This document shows, one piece after another, positions 1-11,430 of a DNA stretch of 64,000 nucleotides (positions within the stretch are counted from its first letter, which is position 1; every line of letters begins with the position of its first letter). The translations under genes were made by a program, and so were the position numbers. The notes below the pieces were generated by a model. It made no database searches. It saw only the letters and a list, made by a program, of their open reading frames with translations, and had not been told where the DNA came from. The stretch is from the NCBI GenBank assembly GCA_947044405.1, contig CAMRHE010000462.1, positions 407,001 through 471,000 on the forward strand, in the 5' to 3' direction. The DNA is from Leptodactylus fallax. Its lineage: Eukaryota > Chordata > Amphibia > Anura > Leptodactylidae.

Positions 1-138
1 GGTTTATCTGAATCCTGAAAGACAAGGCAGATATTTTGTTCACTAAAGTCAAATCAATGTTTTCACACTTTCTGGAATTCCAGTGTCAATGTCATTCTGA
101 GAATATTTCCAGGATGTGATTACATACAAGATACAAAC

Positions 139-236
139 CTTTTATCTTTTTCCACATTGATTTTCTTTTCTTGTATAATATCAGATAAATATCCGTCAAT
201 TTCATTTTCAGCAACATTAACAGCACATCTCAGCAC
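139..236 (-). CDS. Internal coding exon of an unidentified host gene
   Basis: On the minus strand a pyrimidine-containing acceptor (TTTCAACAG) is followed by 98 bases open in only one frame and then a donor-like AAAG|GTTTGT. The 32 complete codons begin VLRCAVNVAENEIDGYLSDI and end in a lysine-rich stretch. The exon starts in phase 0 and ends with two bases left over. I do not recognise the protein. It lies downstream of, and on the same strand as, the exon at 4276-4421, so both may belong to one gene leaving the left edge. The phases do not join directly (the upstream exon ends in phase 1), so at least one exon between them would be missing from this list. Confidence 0.5.
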
Positions 237-702
237 CTGTTGAAATATCAGAGAGATCAGTTCATGTAAAGTAACTTATATACTACATATCACATTTCTA
301 AACAGATAGCTCCATATAGTCTCTCACACTTCAAATGAGGAGAGCTGAAAGGGGTGATGCGCAAGACCGAGAGTGGCACTGCCCCTACACCATTTGCCTG
401 CTCACTATAGGTGAAGCTTAAAGGGGATTCAAATATGTCTAAGGCTCTATAAGCATAAAATGAAAAATAAGCTTTGCATTACTCATACTGTGTTCCAGTG
501 CAGATGTGAACATAGCCTGAGGCTGAAGACACATGTTGCAGCTAGTCAAGAAACACCTATGATGTGGCTGAATGCTGCCTGGTTGTGAAAGTCACCAAAA
601 TCATTATTTATGGCTGATGGTCACATGATTCTGTGGTTAAAACCTGCAAAACTGTGAGTAGCAATTACACAACTCCTTCAGTTCTCCCATACAACCCATC
701 TT

Positions 703-962
703 CCAACATTTTTTTTTTTTTATGCTTACTTATATAGTGCCATCATATTCCACAGCGCTCTACAGACATTGTGGTCACGGTCCCATATAGGGCTCACAAT
801 CTACATTCCCTATCAGTATGTCTTTGGAGTGTGGGAGGAAACTGGAGTACCCGGTACATGGGGAGAACATACAAACTCCTTGCATATGTTGTCCTTGGCA
901 GGATTCGAACCCAGGACTCCAGTGCTACAAGGCTGCAATGCTAACCACTGAGCCTCTGTGCA
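703..962 (-). repeat. tRNA-derived SINE
   Basis: Read on the minus strand, the unit starts at about 962 with a tRNA-like head: box A-like GGCTCAGTGGTTAGCATTG, then box B GGGTTCGAATCC near 902-913. The body resembles the well-known frog/fish SINE (the 'thick' block around CCTCCCACACTCCAAAGACA). The tail ends in an oligo(A) run, seen on the plus strand as T's at 709-720. The tRNA-like promoter is a SINE head, not a functional tRNA gene, because no acceptor-stem pairing follows it. Confidence 0.85.
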
Positions 963-1335
963 CACAATGTCTATCTGAAATATAAACAGGATGGCGGCCT
1001 ACATGTCTCTGGACCTAAAAAGGTCCTTCTTTGTACATCCCCCACCTGTTAGAAGGGTTCCCTGATAATACACCGCCGATTTTTACTCTGACCAAAAAGA
1101 TAAAAATCCTAAACAGTGAACACTCACTCCTTTATTAACTCAGAATTTACTAATTGGGTGCATCAAACTGGGTTTCCTAAACTGACAAAGCCTTTACTGA
1201 CATTCCCACTCTAAAGGGAACCTATCAGCAGCTTTTTTTGCCGTAACCATGGGCAGCATGAATGCCTGACAGGCTATCTTCTTACAAAGATCTATGTGTT
1301 ACTCCAAATCGCTGCAGCAATTCAGAGAATACAGT

Positions 1336-1618
1336 TTAAAGAGGACCTGTCACTACTACTCACACATCTGTTTTAATATGTATCTGTATATCCCAGAAAA
1401 TAACAATGCAGTAGAATTTTCTCTTCTTATAACTGTGTTATGCCGCAGTTACTCTGTTGTCTCACACTGTTCAACCAGTGCTGGCAGTATCAGAGGGTCT
1501 AGAGAAACAACAATTTGTCAAAGGGAGTGTAAAAAAGGATGCTCCAGATTTGCTATTTTTTCTAGAATGCAAGTATTTACTAAAACAGATGTAAGGAATG
1601 GTGACAGGTGCTCTTTAA
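1336..1618. mobile_element. TTAA-flanked MITE
   Basis: Bounded by TTAA at 1336-1339 and 1615-1618. The ends are inverted: TTTAAAGAGGACCTGTCAC on the left against GTGACAGGTGCTCTTTAAA on the right, followed inward by a second inverted block around ACATCTGTTTTA. TTAA target duplication and a TTAAAGnGnACCTnTCA end are typical of T2/Kolobok-like or piggyBac-like non-autonomous elements of frogs. It has no coding capacity. Confidence 0.7.
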
Positions 1619-2805
1619 AGAGATCCAGGTATGGGGAGAAGTGTCCTGTATGCTTCTCCCCTTCCCTTTTAAGGAAGTCTATCACCTCCCACAAGCATAT
1701 TCAACTGCCTCCACCATGTTACAGAGCACTTTACAGTGATAGTATCATTTTTCTTTTATGCAAATAAAGTTGTTAATGCACTGGGGTTGCGCCTTTAGTA
1801 CACAGACTACAAAATTAGTGGACACCAACAGTGCCCAATAGACCTCATTGACTATACTGGGATCTCTTGGGTGTTCGTTCTTTTAAACTGAAACCGCTTA
1901 ATGATAAAGTCAGACATTTGACAATGTCAACACATGAATGTTGCTCTTACCTTACTTTTTGAGTGTTCCAAGGAATACTCTAAAACAGAAAAACATAAGT
2001 TGTTTAACCACCTTATCATTATATTAGTATACATGTTCCAACCTGAAATGCGGCAGACTGGTATCAGAGCCATTATAATCACAAGCACTTTATTCTTCGT
2101 ACAGAAGACTTCCTGGTCACTGAACTACAAATGTCCATTTTCCATGGATGAGTTACTAATGTGTCTTATAATGATGAGCAGTTTAAGTAGTTTTATGATG
2201 CAGGTAACATCAAGCAAATAAATGGCTGTAAGCTTCCCCTACTTGCCACTATTTCTAGTTCTCAAATCTACAGTGATTTTGTTAACCTGCATTTTTATGC
2301 AACGCCAGATATATATTTAATACAATTAGACTGTACATTAAAAATCCACCCAAAATAGTTTTCCCCACTGCATAATCTGCTTTGTAGAAATTCCCTTACA
2401 GTTCCTCACTATAGGGTAGTAATTCAGACAGAAGTAAAGGGGAAAATTAATCTAGCTTAAAGGGGTTGTCCAGGGCGCAAAAGGTGGCCCACTCAGATCA
2501 GCTGTGCGGGGCTGCTTCCAGAGCCAGTAGTATACACAAAGCAGGGCTGGAAGCAGATGTATCATACTTGCAGGGTGTTTGACAGCGGCCATCACAACTA
2601 TGCTGCCCAACAATCGGCTGAATCTCTGCATGCCAAATTTCAATCAGGTGGTTGAGTATGCTTGGACAAACCTTCCAGTTGCTTTTCGCGGGCATGTAAG
2701 TAAAGCTAGGTGATTAATAAAATTAATTTTATTAATCTGCCCTCAAGGTGTCTCCTGAGACTGTTAAAAAAAACCCCCAAATTGTCTAATTTGATTCATA
2801 CTTCT

Positions 2806-3850
2806 TTAAAGAGAACCTGTCTGTTGGTTTTTCCACCCTAAATTGGTCCCAGCATGTGTAGCATCAAGTAATGACCTTTCCTATGGTGCCCCCCAATAAG
2901 TTTTCTCTTGTTCAAAAGTTATGAGCTTTTAAAAACCTTAGATCAGCATATGCAAATTTGTTTTAACTATTTACGGGGGACTGGGAGCAGTTTCATCTAG
3001 TCATGCAGTCATTGCTTTAAAGGGATTCTATCATTATAAAAAAACATTTTTTTTTAAACTAAAAGTACATAGGAATAGCCTTTATAAAGCTATTCATCTC
3101 TTACCTTTATTTTGCAGGTCCGTGCTGCCATTTTCAAATTATTCATCTTTACTTCTTTATGCTAATTATGCTCAAAGAGCACAGGGGGCATTCCCCTGTG
3201 CTCAGAGCACAGTGTCGTCATCGAATCCAGCCCCGCCTCTGTCTTGTCTTCCTGACGCGTCCTGTGTGTTTCCCCTCCTCTTCAGCCATTTTGCGGTGGT
3301 CTCTTGTGTAGATCTATGGAGTACTGAGCCCTAGAACTACACAAGCGTACTGTGCAGGTGCAGTACTCTCGTGTAACAGACCACCGCAAAATAGCCGACG
3401 GAACTCAGTACGCCATAGAATGCCCCCCTGTGCTCCCTGAGCATAATTGGCATAAAGAAGAAAAGATGAATAATTTGAAAACAGTGGCGCAGACCTGCAA
3501 AATAAAAGTAAGAGATGAATATCCTTTATAAAGGCTATTCCTACATGCTTTCAGTTTAAAACCGGTTTTTTAATGATAGAATCCCTTTAAATCACATCAT
3601 GTGATCCATGACTGACATGCCCCTCATGTCTGATCTCAGCCTGATACCCTACTTAAACGCTGGCCTCAAAGGGAGTGATTTAATGCAATGACTGCATGAC
3701 TAGATGAGGCTGCTCCCTGCCTTCCCTCCATGGCTAGTTATGGTAAATTTGCATATGTCAATCTAAGGTTTTAAAAGCTTATAACTTGACTTTTCTACAC
3801 ATGCTGGGAACTAGTTAAGGGAGGACAAACCACCTGACAGGTTCTCTATC
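2806..3850. mobile_element. Palindromic MITE carrying a second MITE
   Basis: The left arm begins TTTAAAGAGAACCTGTC and contains GAGCTTTTAAAAACCTTAGA and GCATATGCAAATTTG. The right arm has the mirror blocks CAAATTTGCATATG / CTAAGGTTTTAAAAGC near 3747-3780 and ends in CTGACAGGTTCTCTAT. The central part, 3017-3590, is a separate TTAA element. The right boundary is approximate because its terminal TTAA has decayed. Confidence 0.7.
3017..3590. mobile_element. Nested palindromic TTAA MITE
   Basis: Flanked by TTAA at 3017-3020 and 3587-3590, with inverted ends TTAAAGGGATTCTATCATTA and TAATGATAGAATCCCTTTAA. Inverted identity continues inward through AGGAATAGCCTTTATAAAG and the GACCTGCAAAATAAA block to a GC-richer centre. 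It belongs to the same family as 52601-53259, which shares the CAGGGGG(C/T)(A/G)TTCCCC and TGAGCAT(C/A)ATT blocks. Confidence 0.8.
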
Positions 3851-4275
3851 CTGACATTCTGTAATAGTATGTTGGGATTTAAATATGTTCAGGAGTTGAG
3901 CAGGTGTTATAGCACGGGGTTCCTGCTTTTTCACACAGTAGATACCTGGCAGCAGTTCCTGCGATCAGAGATATCTCTAATTGTAGGCACTTAACCCCTA
4001 AGGTGCCATGGTCAGATGCGACCATAGCACCTGAAGGATTCCAGTATTTACACTCCTTCCCCGAATGGCTATTGTACAGCAAGATTGCGGGAGTAGTTGA
4101 GTAATGAATTAACCTGTCCATGAGTTGTGTCTGGTATTGCAGGTCAGCTCTGATATTGCTCTGTTTGGATGACAGAAATCATGTTTTCTGAAACCGGACA
4201 ACCCATTTACAGTTGAAAACTTTTTCACTTAAAAGTAACAAACAAAGAATAATAGATAATATAATAGCATAATAC

Positions 4276-4421
4276 CTATCCTATGTGTCCGTCGAGCGCC
4301 ATCCTTGGAACCGTCACAAATCCTCTGCAGCTCACGTTTGCCGTCGATCTGCCTCAGAAACCACTTCAACCAAAATCTAAAGTAATTGCTGTAGAGATAC
4401 TGCCAGATGTAGAGAAGCATC
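4276..4421 (-). CDS. Exon with hydrophobic signal-anchor-like segment, unidentified host gene
   Basis: On the minus strand an excellent acceptor (CCTTTTTCTATTCTAG) precedes 146 bases ending at a donor, GATAG|GTATTATG. One base into the exon is an ATG that opens the only long frame. It starts MLLYIWQYLYSNYFRFWLKW, a run of aromatic and aliphatic residues resembling an N-terminal signal anchor, and continues with a basic, soluble-looking stretch (GKRELQRICDG). The other two frames hit stops. The ATG could be the true start, making the upstream exon 5' UTR, or the exon could be internal. The product would be membrane-anchored. I do not recognise the family. Confidence 0.55.
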
Positions 4422-4484
4422 CTAGAATAGAAAAAGGAATGAGTTAACACATGAACAAATAGAGAAAAATGAGATCATTGTATT

Positions 4485-4522
<38 letters not shown>

Positions 4523-5026
4523 TTTTATTCATAACAATGAAAGGGTCTCTCATTGATCAATAAGATATATAGGTGGGCTGAGTCTAAGGGTTCTCTTAAA
4601 AGGCCAGATACAACATTAAACACTGTACACAGTGGAGTTCTTCTCTTTGGAGGGCCCAAACCTTCCATATATTCAACGGGCATCCATTCATTTTCCATTT
4701 GCCAGGGGATTCTCTTCATTAGACAACCACTTCATATCTGCTACATATAAGATCCATCATCTGAAAATGGTGTCCCTCAAACTACCCAAAAACCTATACT
4801 TTAACCAAGAAGACATGTTTAATCAATAGTAAAAGGGGAGATGAGCATCTGTCAGACACTACTGGCAGTAGCTTATCTTCTAGAAGAACAAAGAACACTG
4901 TATACAAATCCAACACACTAGTTCCTTATTTCCTGTCATCTACCATCTTGGGACACTCAGCACTGTCCATCATAGTAACACAGGGGGTCAGTATATGTAC
5001 TACTCTTTTAGAAAATAAATCTAACC

Positions 5027-5445
5027 TTAAAGGGCTTGTCTGGGTCTAGGATACTGATGACCAATCTTTAAGATGGATCATCAATATTAGATCGGCAATG
5101 CTGGACATCTTGAACCCAAACAATGAGCTTGTAGTGCTTGGGTGAGACCCAGTTCCTCTTCTCAGGCCAGTGACATCACATCCATTGGTCACATGGCCAG
5201 GCTACAGCTCATCCCCATTGCTCCTCAAAGGAATGAAACTGAGGAGCAATACCAAGCACTGCTGCTATACAGCATATGCGGAGCCCAGTAAGCAGTAAAG
5301 AGGCCCTGGCACTTGTTCTAACACTGCAGCCCCTTCAGTGAGCTGATCTGCGGGGGGTTCCTTGTGTAAGATTCCCACCAATCTGATATTGGTGACACAT
5401 TCTAAGGGCAGGTGATCTAAGATCATAGACAGCACAACCCTTTAA
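5027..5445. mobile_element. TTAA MITE
   Basis: TTAA at 5027-5030 and 5442-5445 bounds a unit with ends TTAAAGGGCTTGTC and (reversed) TTTAAAGGGTTGTGC. The internal GATGGATCATCAATATTAGATC pattern is a decayed form of a widespread frog MITE also seen as fragments at 25097-25210 and 49955-50055. Confidence 0.65.
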
Positions 5446-5447
5446 AG

Positions 5448-5656
5448 CTGAGGCCCTACGTTGTGGAAACGCAGCTTTATTTGTTGCAGATTTATCTGCA
5501 CTTTTTTGAGCCAATGTCAGAAGTGGCTTAAAAAGGAACAGAAAATATATAGGATGCTCTTAGACACTTCCCTTCTGTTAAAGCCCTCCTGACTTTGGCT
5601 CAAAAACCACAGCAAAATCTGCAACAAAAAAAACGCAGCATGGGGCCTTAGCCTTA
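5448..5656. mobile_element. Short palindromic MITE (GAGGCCC family)
   Basis: The left arm reads GAGGCCCTACGTTGTGGAAA then GTTGCAGATTTATCTGC. The right arm mirrors it with GCAAAATCTGCAACAAAA and GCATGGGGCCTTAGCC. The core has AGGAACAGAAAATATATAGGA. A second copy with the same core lies at 55745-55971. It is directly adjacent to the MITE at 5027-5445. Confidence 0.7.
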
Positions 5657-5979
5657 AAGAGAAAAAAAAAGCGTCCAACATTTTTCAGGTATCTGTTGGT
5701 TGTGAGTTGACCAATGGTTGAATGAAGATATGTGCTTTTCATTGTGTGTAATGTGTAAGGGCATCTCCATAGCACTGCGCTACCTCAGCACACCAGGAAT
5801 GGGACATGATCTCACAGGAAGAGGAAACAATTGTTTACAACTGACACAAAAACGGCAAAACTTGGCTAACAGTAAGTGTACTGTGACTGACATGTCATGT
5901 ACGGGATCCCTTTACATGCCCGCCTGCGTATCTAGTCACATACACTATATGTCAGCTGTGCTCATAAACCACAGACTGC

Positions 5980-6560
5980 TCTGGAAATTCAGTGGTTCGG
6001 GTCTGCCGGCAAACGGGGGCATTTTGCGGAGAACTACACGGCCCTCACCTTGTCTATGGGGAATACTCCGTTTCAGTCGCAGTACCGCACGTATAGAAAT
6101 CAATATGTATCGTTACACACGAAAGCTATCAGTCCACGTCACGGTACTAACGAACTGTTACATACGAGGTAAAACTCTAGGAGCCATGTTGTTGGCGCCG
6201 CCTCCATAGAATCCAGTGGGTCAGTGACTTCACAAAAATGGCTTCTGTTTGAGACACAAGTATTATCTGGCGCTCGCGCTGTAATGGTGTGACGCAGTTA
6301 TGTGTGCGACTAGAATTCCGTCTCTATGGAGATAAAAAAAAAATCTGAGCGGCTCTGTAGTGAGGGAATTCATTGCATTCTGTTCTCCAAGGATTTTATA
6401 TTGCTCAAGCTAGTGAAAGCACACAGCATGCTGGGAGTTGTAGTTTTACTACCACCAAAGGGATGCAAGGTGCAACCAACACTGCTGGCCTGGACACTAG
6501 TCAGCACGCTCCCAGAGCTGAGGCAGCGCCACCTACTGGATTCACGCCACACCTTGTTAT
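5980..6560. promoter_or_regulatory. CpG-containing promoter region
   Basis: This interval has more CpG than its AT-rich, CpG-poor surroundings, with CRE-like sites (CACGTCACGG at 6134, TGACGCAG at about 6291) and GGCGCCGCC near 6195. At about 6425-6445 it contains GCATGCTGGGAGTTGTAGTT, the reverse of the ACTACAACTCCCAGCATGC element bound by ZNF143/THAP11 in many vertebrate promoters. It sits upstream of the minus-strand exon candidates and is the likely start of that gene. It may be bidirectional, but I see no convincing plus-strand exon. Confidence 0.55.
6166..6207 (-). CDS. Putative first exon (short coding start) of the minus-strand host gene
   Basis: Minus strand: CTATGGAGGCGGCGCCAACA opens MEAAPTTWLLEFYL, followed at once by a donor-like CTC|GTATGT. 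It lies inside the CpG-containing promoter region, as a first exon should. The weak point is phase: 42 coding bases end in phase 0, while the exon at 4276-4421 is open only if the preceding exon leaves two bases. This segment may therefore be 5' UTR of the same transcript, or join an unseen exon. Confidence 0.3.
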
Positions 6561-6569
6561 AGTAGTATA

Positions 6570-8270
6570 TAGAGAAAGATTACTTATCAAATATACTCAG
6601 TTAGCCTCTAAAAGGTATCGCCTGATTTCTTCACTCTTCCACACCTTGTTGTAACTTTTCTATTCTAGATTCATCCCTGTTAGCTCCTGTGGCCAGAGCA
6701 TGGGTACTCAACTACTTTTAGCAAAGATGCACTCACCAAGTTGCGTGGGGGGTAAGGTCAGAGCTGAACGTATGCACTGCATTTTTCTAACGATTAGACA
6801 GGTCTGACTATAAGACACACCCTAGGTTTATACAAAAAAAAAAAAATTAGGAAAAAATATTTCATGTTAATTTAACCTTCCCGGGTGGTCAAATGGAGTA
6901 GAGGTGTCAACTGTCCTGAGAATAGGCCATAAAAAAAAAAAAAAAAAATATCCCAGACAACCCCTTTAACTCTTCCACAATTTCCACAACAAATTGCAAT
7001 GGTGAATAGGGCACAGCTACTATTACCTAAACATAGCATCACCTCAGTAAAGATTATATATGCAGGACTGTCGTGAGCCAGTAGGGAAAATAGGCAGGGA
7101 TTTATGGAAAGTTGCATAAATACAGAGACCCTGGAATAGATTTAGTGAGACTTTTGTTTTCATGCATGTCTTGATATACCCTGCACTGCCTGAAGATGTT
7201 CTTAATTTATGATAAGGCCCCCAATGATCAGTCAGGGTGCTGGTCTAAGGACATGCCATCAATATCTGATCTTGGTTAATGTATTTCCAAGGTCAAAAAG
7301 AGGGTAATTATAGACACAAAGAGAAACAGGGATTTCAGGGAAAGGTGGGGACACCCTCTCCAAAAGAGGGACACTTAGGAGGTTTGCTCACGATTTTAGA
7401 AGCATGCTCGCAGCCATTGTATCCCACAAAGTTGCACACATCTAAATAAGACATAGCTATAGCACAATGTCAGGTTATACTACAAAGTGTGAACTAAAAG
7501 CTGACATTGGCAACAGTTGTCACTGGTGTCTGAAAAGCTGTTGGCACCATTTTGTAAGTAGTGGGGGATATGTAATAAGCAGAATGCATCTGAATTATAT
7601 GGCAAATTGTGGCAAAAAAATTAAATACATATGTGAACTTGTGGCACATAGATTTATACAAATATGGATTGATGGTGTGTAATGACATCATCCGTTGTCT
7701 ATTTGGACATCAGTGCATGTTTACCAGCTATAGAACTTACTATACCATTTACCAGTGCCACCTACTTACCACAGCTAGCTGGTGTATAAATACGACTCTT
7801 TCACCACTGTGAGTAACTCGTATACACAGTTTACAGTTTCACACACACTGCAGTCCAATATACAGATTTTAGCTAAATTGTACCAGGGAGTGGTTTTTAC
7901 AAAATACTAATAAAAATTAGTTTTAATTGAGGAAGATGGAATTTGTTTATTAGGATTTTGGTATCAAGTTGTCATCCTCTGCACTAATGGACAAAACGTT
8001 TATGTGTTTAGAGAAAAGGGTATGGCTAAAGAGATAAATGTGCCAAAGTTATTAAAGATGTATGTTATTTCTTGCAAAAATTCATGGTGTACATGTGCAC
8101 ACACCATAAGTACACAGAAAAGTTATACCAAAAATATCACTAGGATAGGGGATAAATGCCTAATTGCTAATGGTTTGACTACTGGGACCCCCCAATGATC
8201 ACAAGAGTGGAGGCCCACAATTTATCTTGAGTGCTCCATGTGAATGGAACAGTATTGCACATACTTGGCT
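6570..8270. other. Intergenic, no gene recognised
   Basis: I see no supported gene. A possible acceptor-like TTTTCTATTCTAG near 6656-6668 leads into sequence with stops in all frames. At 6880-6970 there is a MITE end (GACAACCCCTTTAAC) with an oligo(A) run. At 8130-8230 there is a decayed fragment of the GACCCCCCAATGATC MITE family. The rest is AT-rich unique-looking sequence. Confidence 0.5.
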
Positions 8271-8271
8271 A

Positions 8272-8795
8272 TTAAAGGGGTTATCCAGCTTCTAAAAATT
8301 ATATGCAAATACATGCACAGCAGTGCTAAATACTCACTATTCCCTTGTGACCTTTTTCTTGACTTTATTTTACTTGCTGTTTCTTGTATCATTGTTATTT
8401 ATATGCAGTGAATCTGTGAACAAACTACATTTCCCATGATTCTCCTGCCTGCTCTACCTCTCTGTGTACCCCTTCCTTCTCCACTCTTCCCTGCAATGAA
8501 ATCACAAGTAATAAATCACTAACACATCCGAGGTCACATGCTGCTGTGATGTTTCGTTTGCAAGCTCACTTCCCCCTCCCTCCTGTGAGCAGCAAACGAA
8601 CCAGTTAGTTAAACTACCGGCACCGATATCTCTGCAACAGGGGCACATACCAATAAGGTTGACAGTTTTGCAGTGGTATATTCACAATGAGGATTAGAAA
8701 TCAAAGACTGCTCAAGACCACCGCAACAGAAGCCTGTTGTATGGAGCTCTGCATTCTCATTCATATTATGCCCTAATAGGCCACAATTCCTTTAA
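8272..8795. mobile_element. TTAA MITE, first member of a three-copy family
   Basis: It starts TTAAAGGGGTTATCCAGCTT and contains ATTTTACTTGCTG(T/C)TTCTTGTA and CATGATTCTCCTGCCTG, shared with 48340-48886. The second half has GTGATGTTTCGTTTGCAAGC with its inverted partner AGCAAACGAA. The right TTAA at 8792-8795 is a best guess because that end is decayed. Confidence 0.6.
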
Positions 8796-8975
8796 ATATA
8801 TGCTAATTAATGGGTTGCCTGTAAACAGATCACCTATCTCAAGACACAAAGTTTCTATTGCCACAGTTTACCTGTAACATGTACAATAATGAATACTGAC
8901 TATTGTGGAGGCATATTATAGAATTTATTTTATTATTTCTTTTTTAAATGTCAGGAAATCCTTAGAGATAAAAAC

Positions 8976-9475
8976 TTAAAGATAACCTTTCATGTCCTCA
9001 TAAATATGCGGTTTAATATGTTTAATATACCACTAGAAAGCCAACAGTGTGCTGAATTCAGCGCACTGTTGGCTTTCCCGGTATGTGCTCCAGGGCTGGA
9101 GATATTGGTGCCATTAATTTCGGCACCGATATCTCCGCACTGTCAGAAGGGTGTTATTCACAGCTTAGGAACGCCCCCCTTTGGCAGCACTCGTCCGTAG
9201 ACTTGTACTGGGGGGGGGGCTTCCTCACAGCTTAACGTCATCACTGGGCGGTAAGAAACGCCCCCTCTGTCAGTACAGGGCGATGTACACGCTAGGCTGT
9301 GAGGAACATCCTTCTGACAGTGGGGAGACATTGGTACCGAAATTAACGGCACCAATATCTCCATCCCCGGGGCAAATACCGGAAAAGCTAACAGTGCTCT
9401 GAATTCAGTGCACTGTCAGCTTTCTAGCGGTATAAAAAACCGCATATTCATGAGGATATGAAAGGTCCTCTTTAA
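8976..9475. mobile_element. Palindromic TTAA MITE
   Basis: TTAA at 8976-8979 and 9472-9475. The arms are strong inverted repeats: CCTTTCATGTCCTCATAAAT against ATTCATGAGGATATGAAAGG, GAATTCAGCGCACTGTTGGC against a mirrored copy near 9399-9420, and GGTGCCATTAATTTCGG against CCGAAATTAACGGCACC. Inside each arm is a shorter local palindrome around the GAATTC, so the fold is compound. Confidence 0.8.
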
Positions 9476-9479
9476 CATT

Positions 9480-10460
9480 ATTATTATGACTGCTAATAAT
9501 TTGCTACTGTAGGAAAAAAAGAGAAATTATATCATCTCAAAATAAAACCAGCACTTAAGGGGTTTTCATTTTCCCTAAAGAAAACTAGCTGGCAGATCAC
9601 TCTCCTGGGATATTTTGACTGAAAATAGGTGAACTTCACAGCTGAGCCTCCTTGCATGTCCCATGGGTTAAACAGTTACAGAGGAAATCTGCTTTTACTG
9701 TACATCTGCTTAAGGCCTCATTCAGGTGTGTCTTGTATACATGTTTAAATACCTATATTCTGGAGGTAGCACCTGGACAACTCGCGGTTCTACTGAACCA
9801 AACTTACAGTACTATAAATTTACATTGTGCTGTAACTTTGCTTTATTAGAACAGCATGAGAGTCAAACATTACAGAGTGTGAATAGTTAGGGAGTATACA
9901 CTTGGCAAATTGTGTTGCAGAATCTTCTGCAGATTAAATTTAGTTGCATTTATCTGAATTTGGTTGTTTTTGGGTAAAGTCATGGATTTCACAAGCATCA
10001 TGTGAATCCACCCCTAAACATTCTGAACTCATGCATTCTATAACATAAACATGCGATACTCATCTAATTCTTTGGTGTGTGTTTCTCCATTGATTCCAGA
10101 ACATGCTATGAAAACATTACCACAGTTTTTAAACAGTGCCCCATAAACACTGTTTCCATAGTAGTGCCATTATCATCTTTATGCCACACAGATATGGCTT
10201 ACCCTAATGGTAACCATTAGAGCCATGTACTGATCTTATGCACAAACCCTCTACTCAACCAGTACCTGGATCTCAATCCTCCACCTTGTCTAAAATGTAT
10301 GAATTATTCGGCACACTTTCTTCTTTGCGCACTTCCTATTGGTATGCCAAAGCAACTCGATCACTAGGGTTCTTTATCCCTTAAGCCCGCTGTTTTATAA
10401 CCCTTTTTTCCTGCCTGGTTGTTCATCCTGTAGGTTCTTGTGCTGGGCTGACCGGGACAA
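9480..10460. other. No gene recognised
   Basis: AT-rich sequence without supported coding, RNA or transposon structure. It ends where the L1 fragment becomes recognisable. Confidence 0.4.
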
Positions 10461-10469
10461 CGTGAGTTT

Positions 10470-11430
10470 TGGTCGAGTGGTGGGGTTGGGGCCCTTTCCT
10501 TCTCTTGACCAGCTGCGTGCTTCCAATCCAGGTCTCTTTTTATCCTGGCTGGAATATAACCAGCTCCTTTGCTTTCTCTGCAGATTCAAAGTCATATCCT
10601 TACTCTACAGCACTCTCTTAGGAGAGGCAACCCCAGTATACACCAGACCTTTGGAGCATGATCTACAGCTGCGCCTCTCTCCTGCTGATTGGTCCAGATC
10701 CTTTCTGTTCACTCACAAACTGCTTCTGCTGTGCAGCTCCAAGAAGAAGAACTTCAAGATTTTAACTTGGTGGTGACCACTCTAGACTTCTCTATTTGAT
10801 CTACATGCCAAGGTTAGCAGTCATTCCCTTGTCCTTTCTCCTCAGCTGGCCCTCCTCTCAGTCATCCCCGGAAAAGTTTCTAAGGTGAAGGGCGACCTCC
10901 TGTGCCTCTTCCTCATGGCAGCCAGAGCGGTTATCCCCAGAGTGTGGCATAGTTTAGTCGCCCCCACATGGCTCCAGGAATTTCTCCATACCCAGAGGAT
11001 GGAGACACTAGTAGTAGAGGACTGTGTTAACTTCTCCAAGTTTGATGCTCTCTGGAGGCCGTGGGTCGTGTTTCTCCTGAGCCCCTATGTTCTGTCCATG
11101 ACCTGGCTCTGTCCATTGGCCTTCATTTGCTGTGTTCCCCGCCCCCCCTTTTCCCCATTGTTGTGTACTCTGAGTATTAATGTGTCCTCGTCTGTCAGAT
11201 TTTTGTTTATAATTCCCTGTGTGCCACTGTCTCCAGTTCAGTGAACCTGTTATTTTCATCTAGCACTGAGAGCTAACGGGACCTTTGGCTTGGGTCTCTG
11301 TCTGCTGTTAACTTTTATAAAGCCTGCCTATTTTCTTGGTTCCACGTGCCTGTAACTACTGTTTTATTATGTGTTATTTTGCACTGTTTTCCTGTTATTT
11401 TTGAAAATCTTTAATAAAATTCGGTTATAC
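10470..11430 (+). pseudogene. L1 LINE 3' fragment (ORF2 C-terminal region and 3' UTR)
   Basis: Translated blocks match the end of a vertebrate L1 ORF2: FPSLDQLRASNPGLF, then LSPADWSR with KNFKILTWW (10670-10770), a skip where the CW..C zinc-knuckle should be, then KGDLLCLFLMAARAVIPRVW with the typical 'MAAR.VIPR.W' helix and a closing FDALWRPW (10885-11080). Two frame changes and a stop at 10773 disable it. The element ends after a polyadenylation signal (AATAAA near 11412). It is 5'-truncated, as most L1 copies are. Confidence 0.75.

Noticed and set aside
890..925. tRNA gene (box B GGGTTCGAATCC on the minus strand)
   Set aside because: The sequence continues as a SINE body with an oligo(A) tail and has no tRNA acceptor-stem pairing.
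5718..6209. 163-residue plus-strand open frame near the promoter
   Set aside because: No start context, domain or splice sites; it overlaps the CpG-containing region where random frames are longer.
10339..11244. Two separate host-like proteins of 145 and 119 residues
   Set aside because: Both contain L1 ORF2 C-terminal motifs and belong to one decayed LINE fragment.
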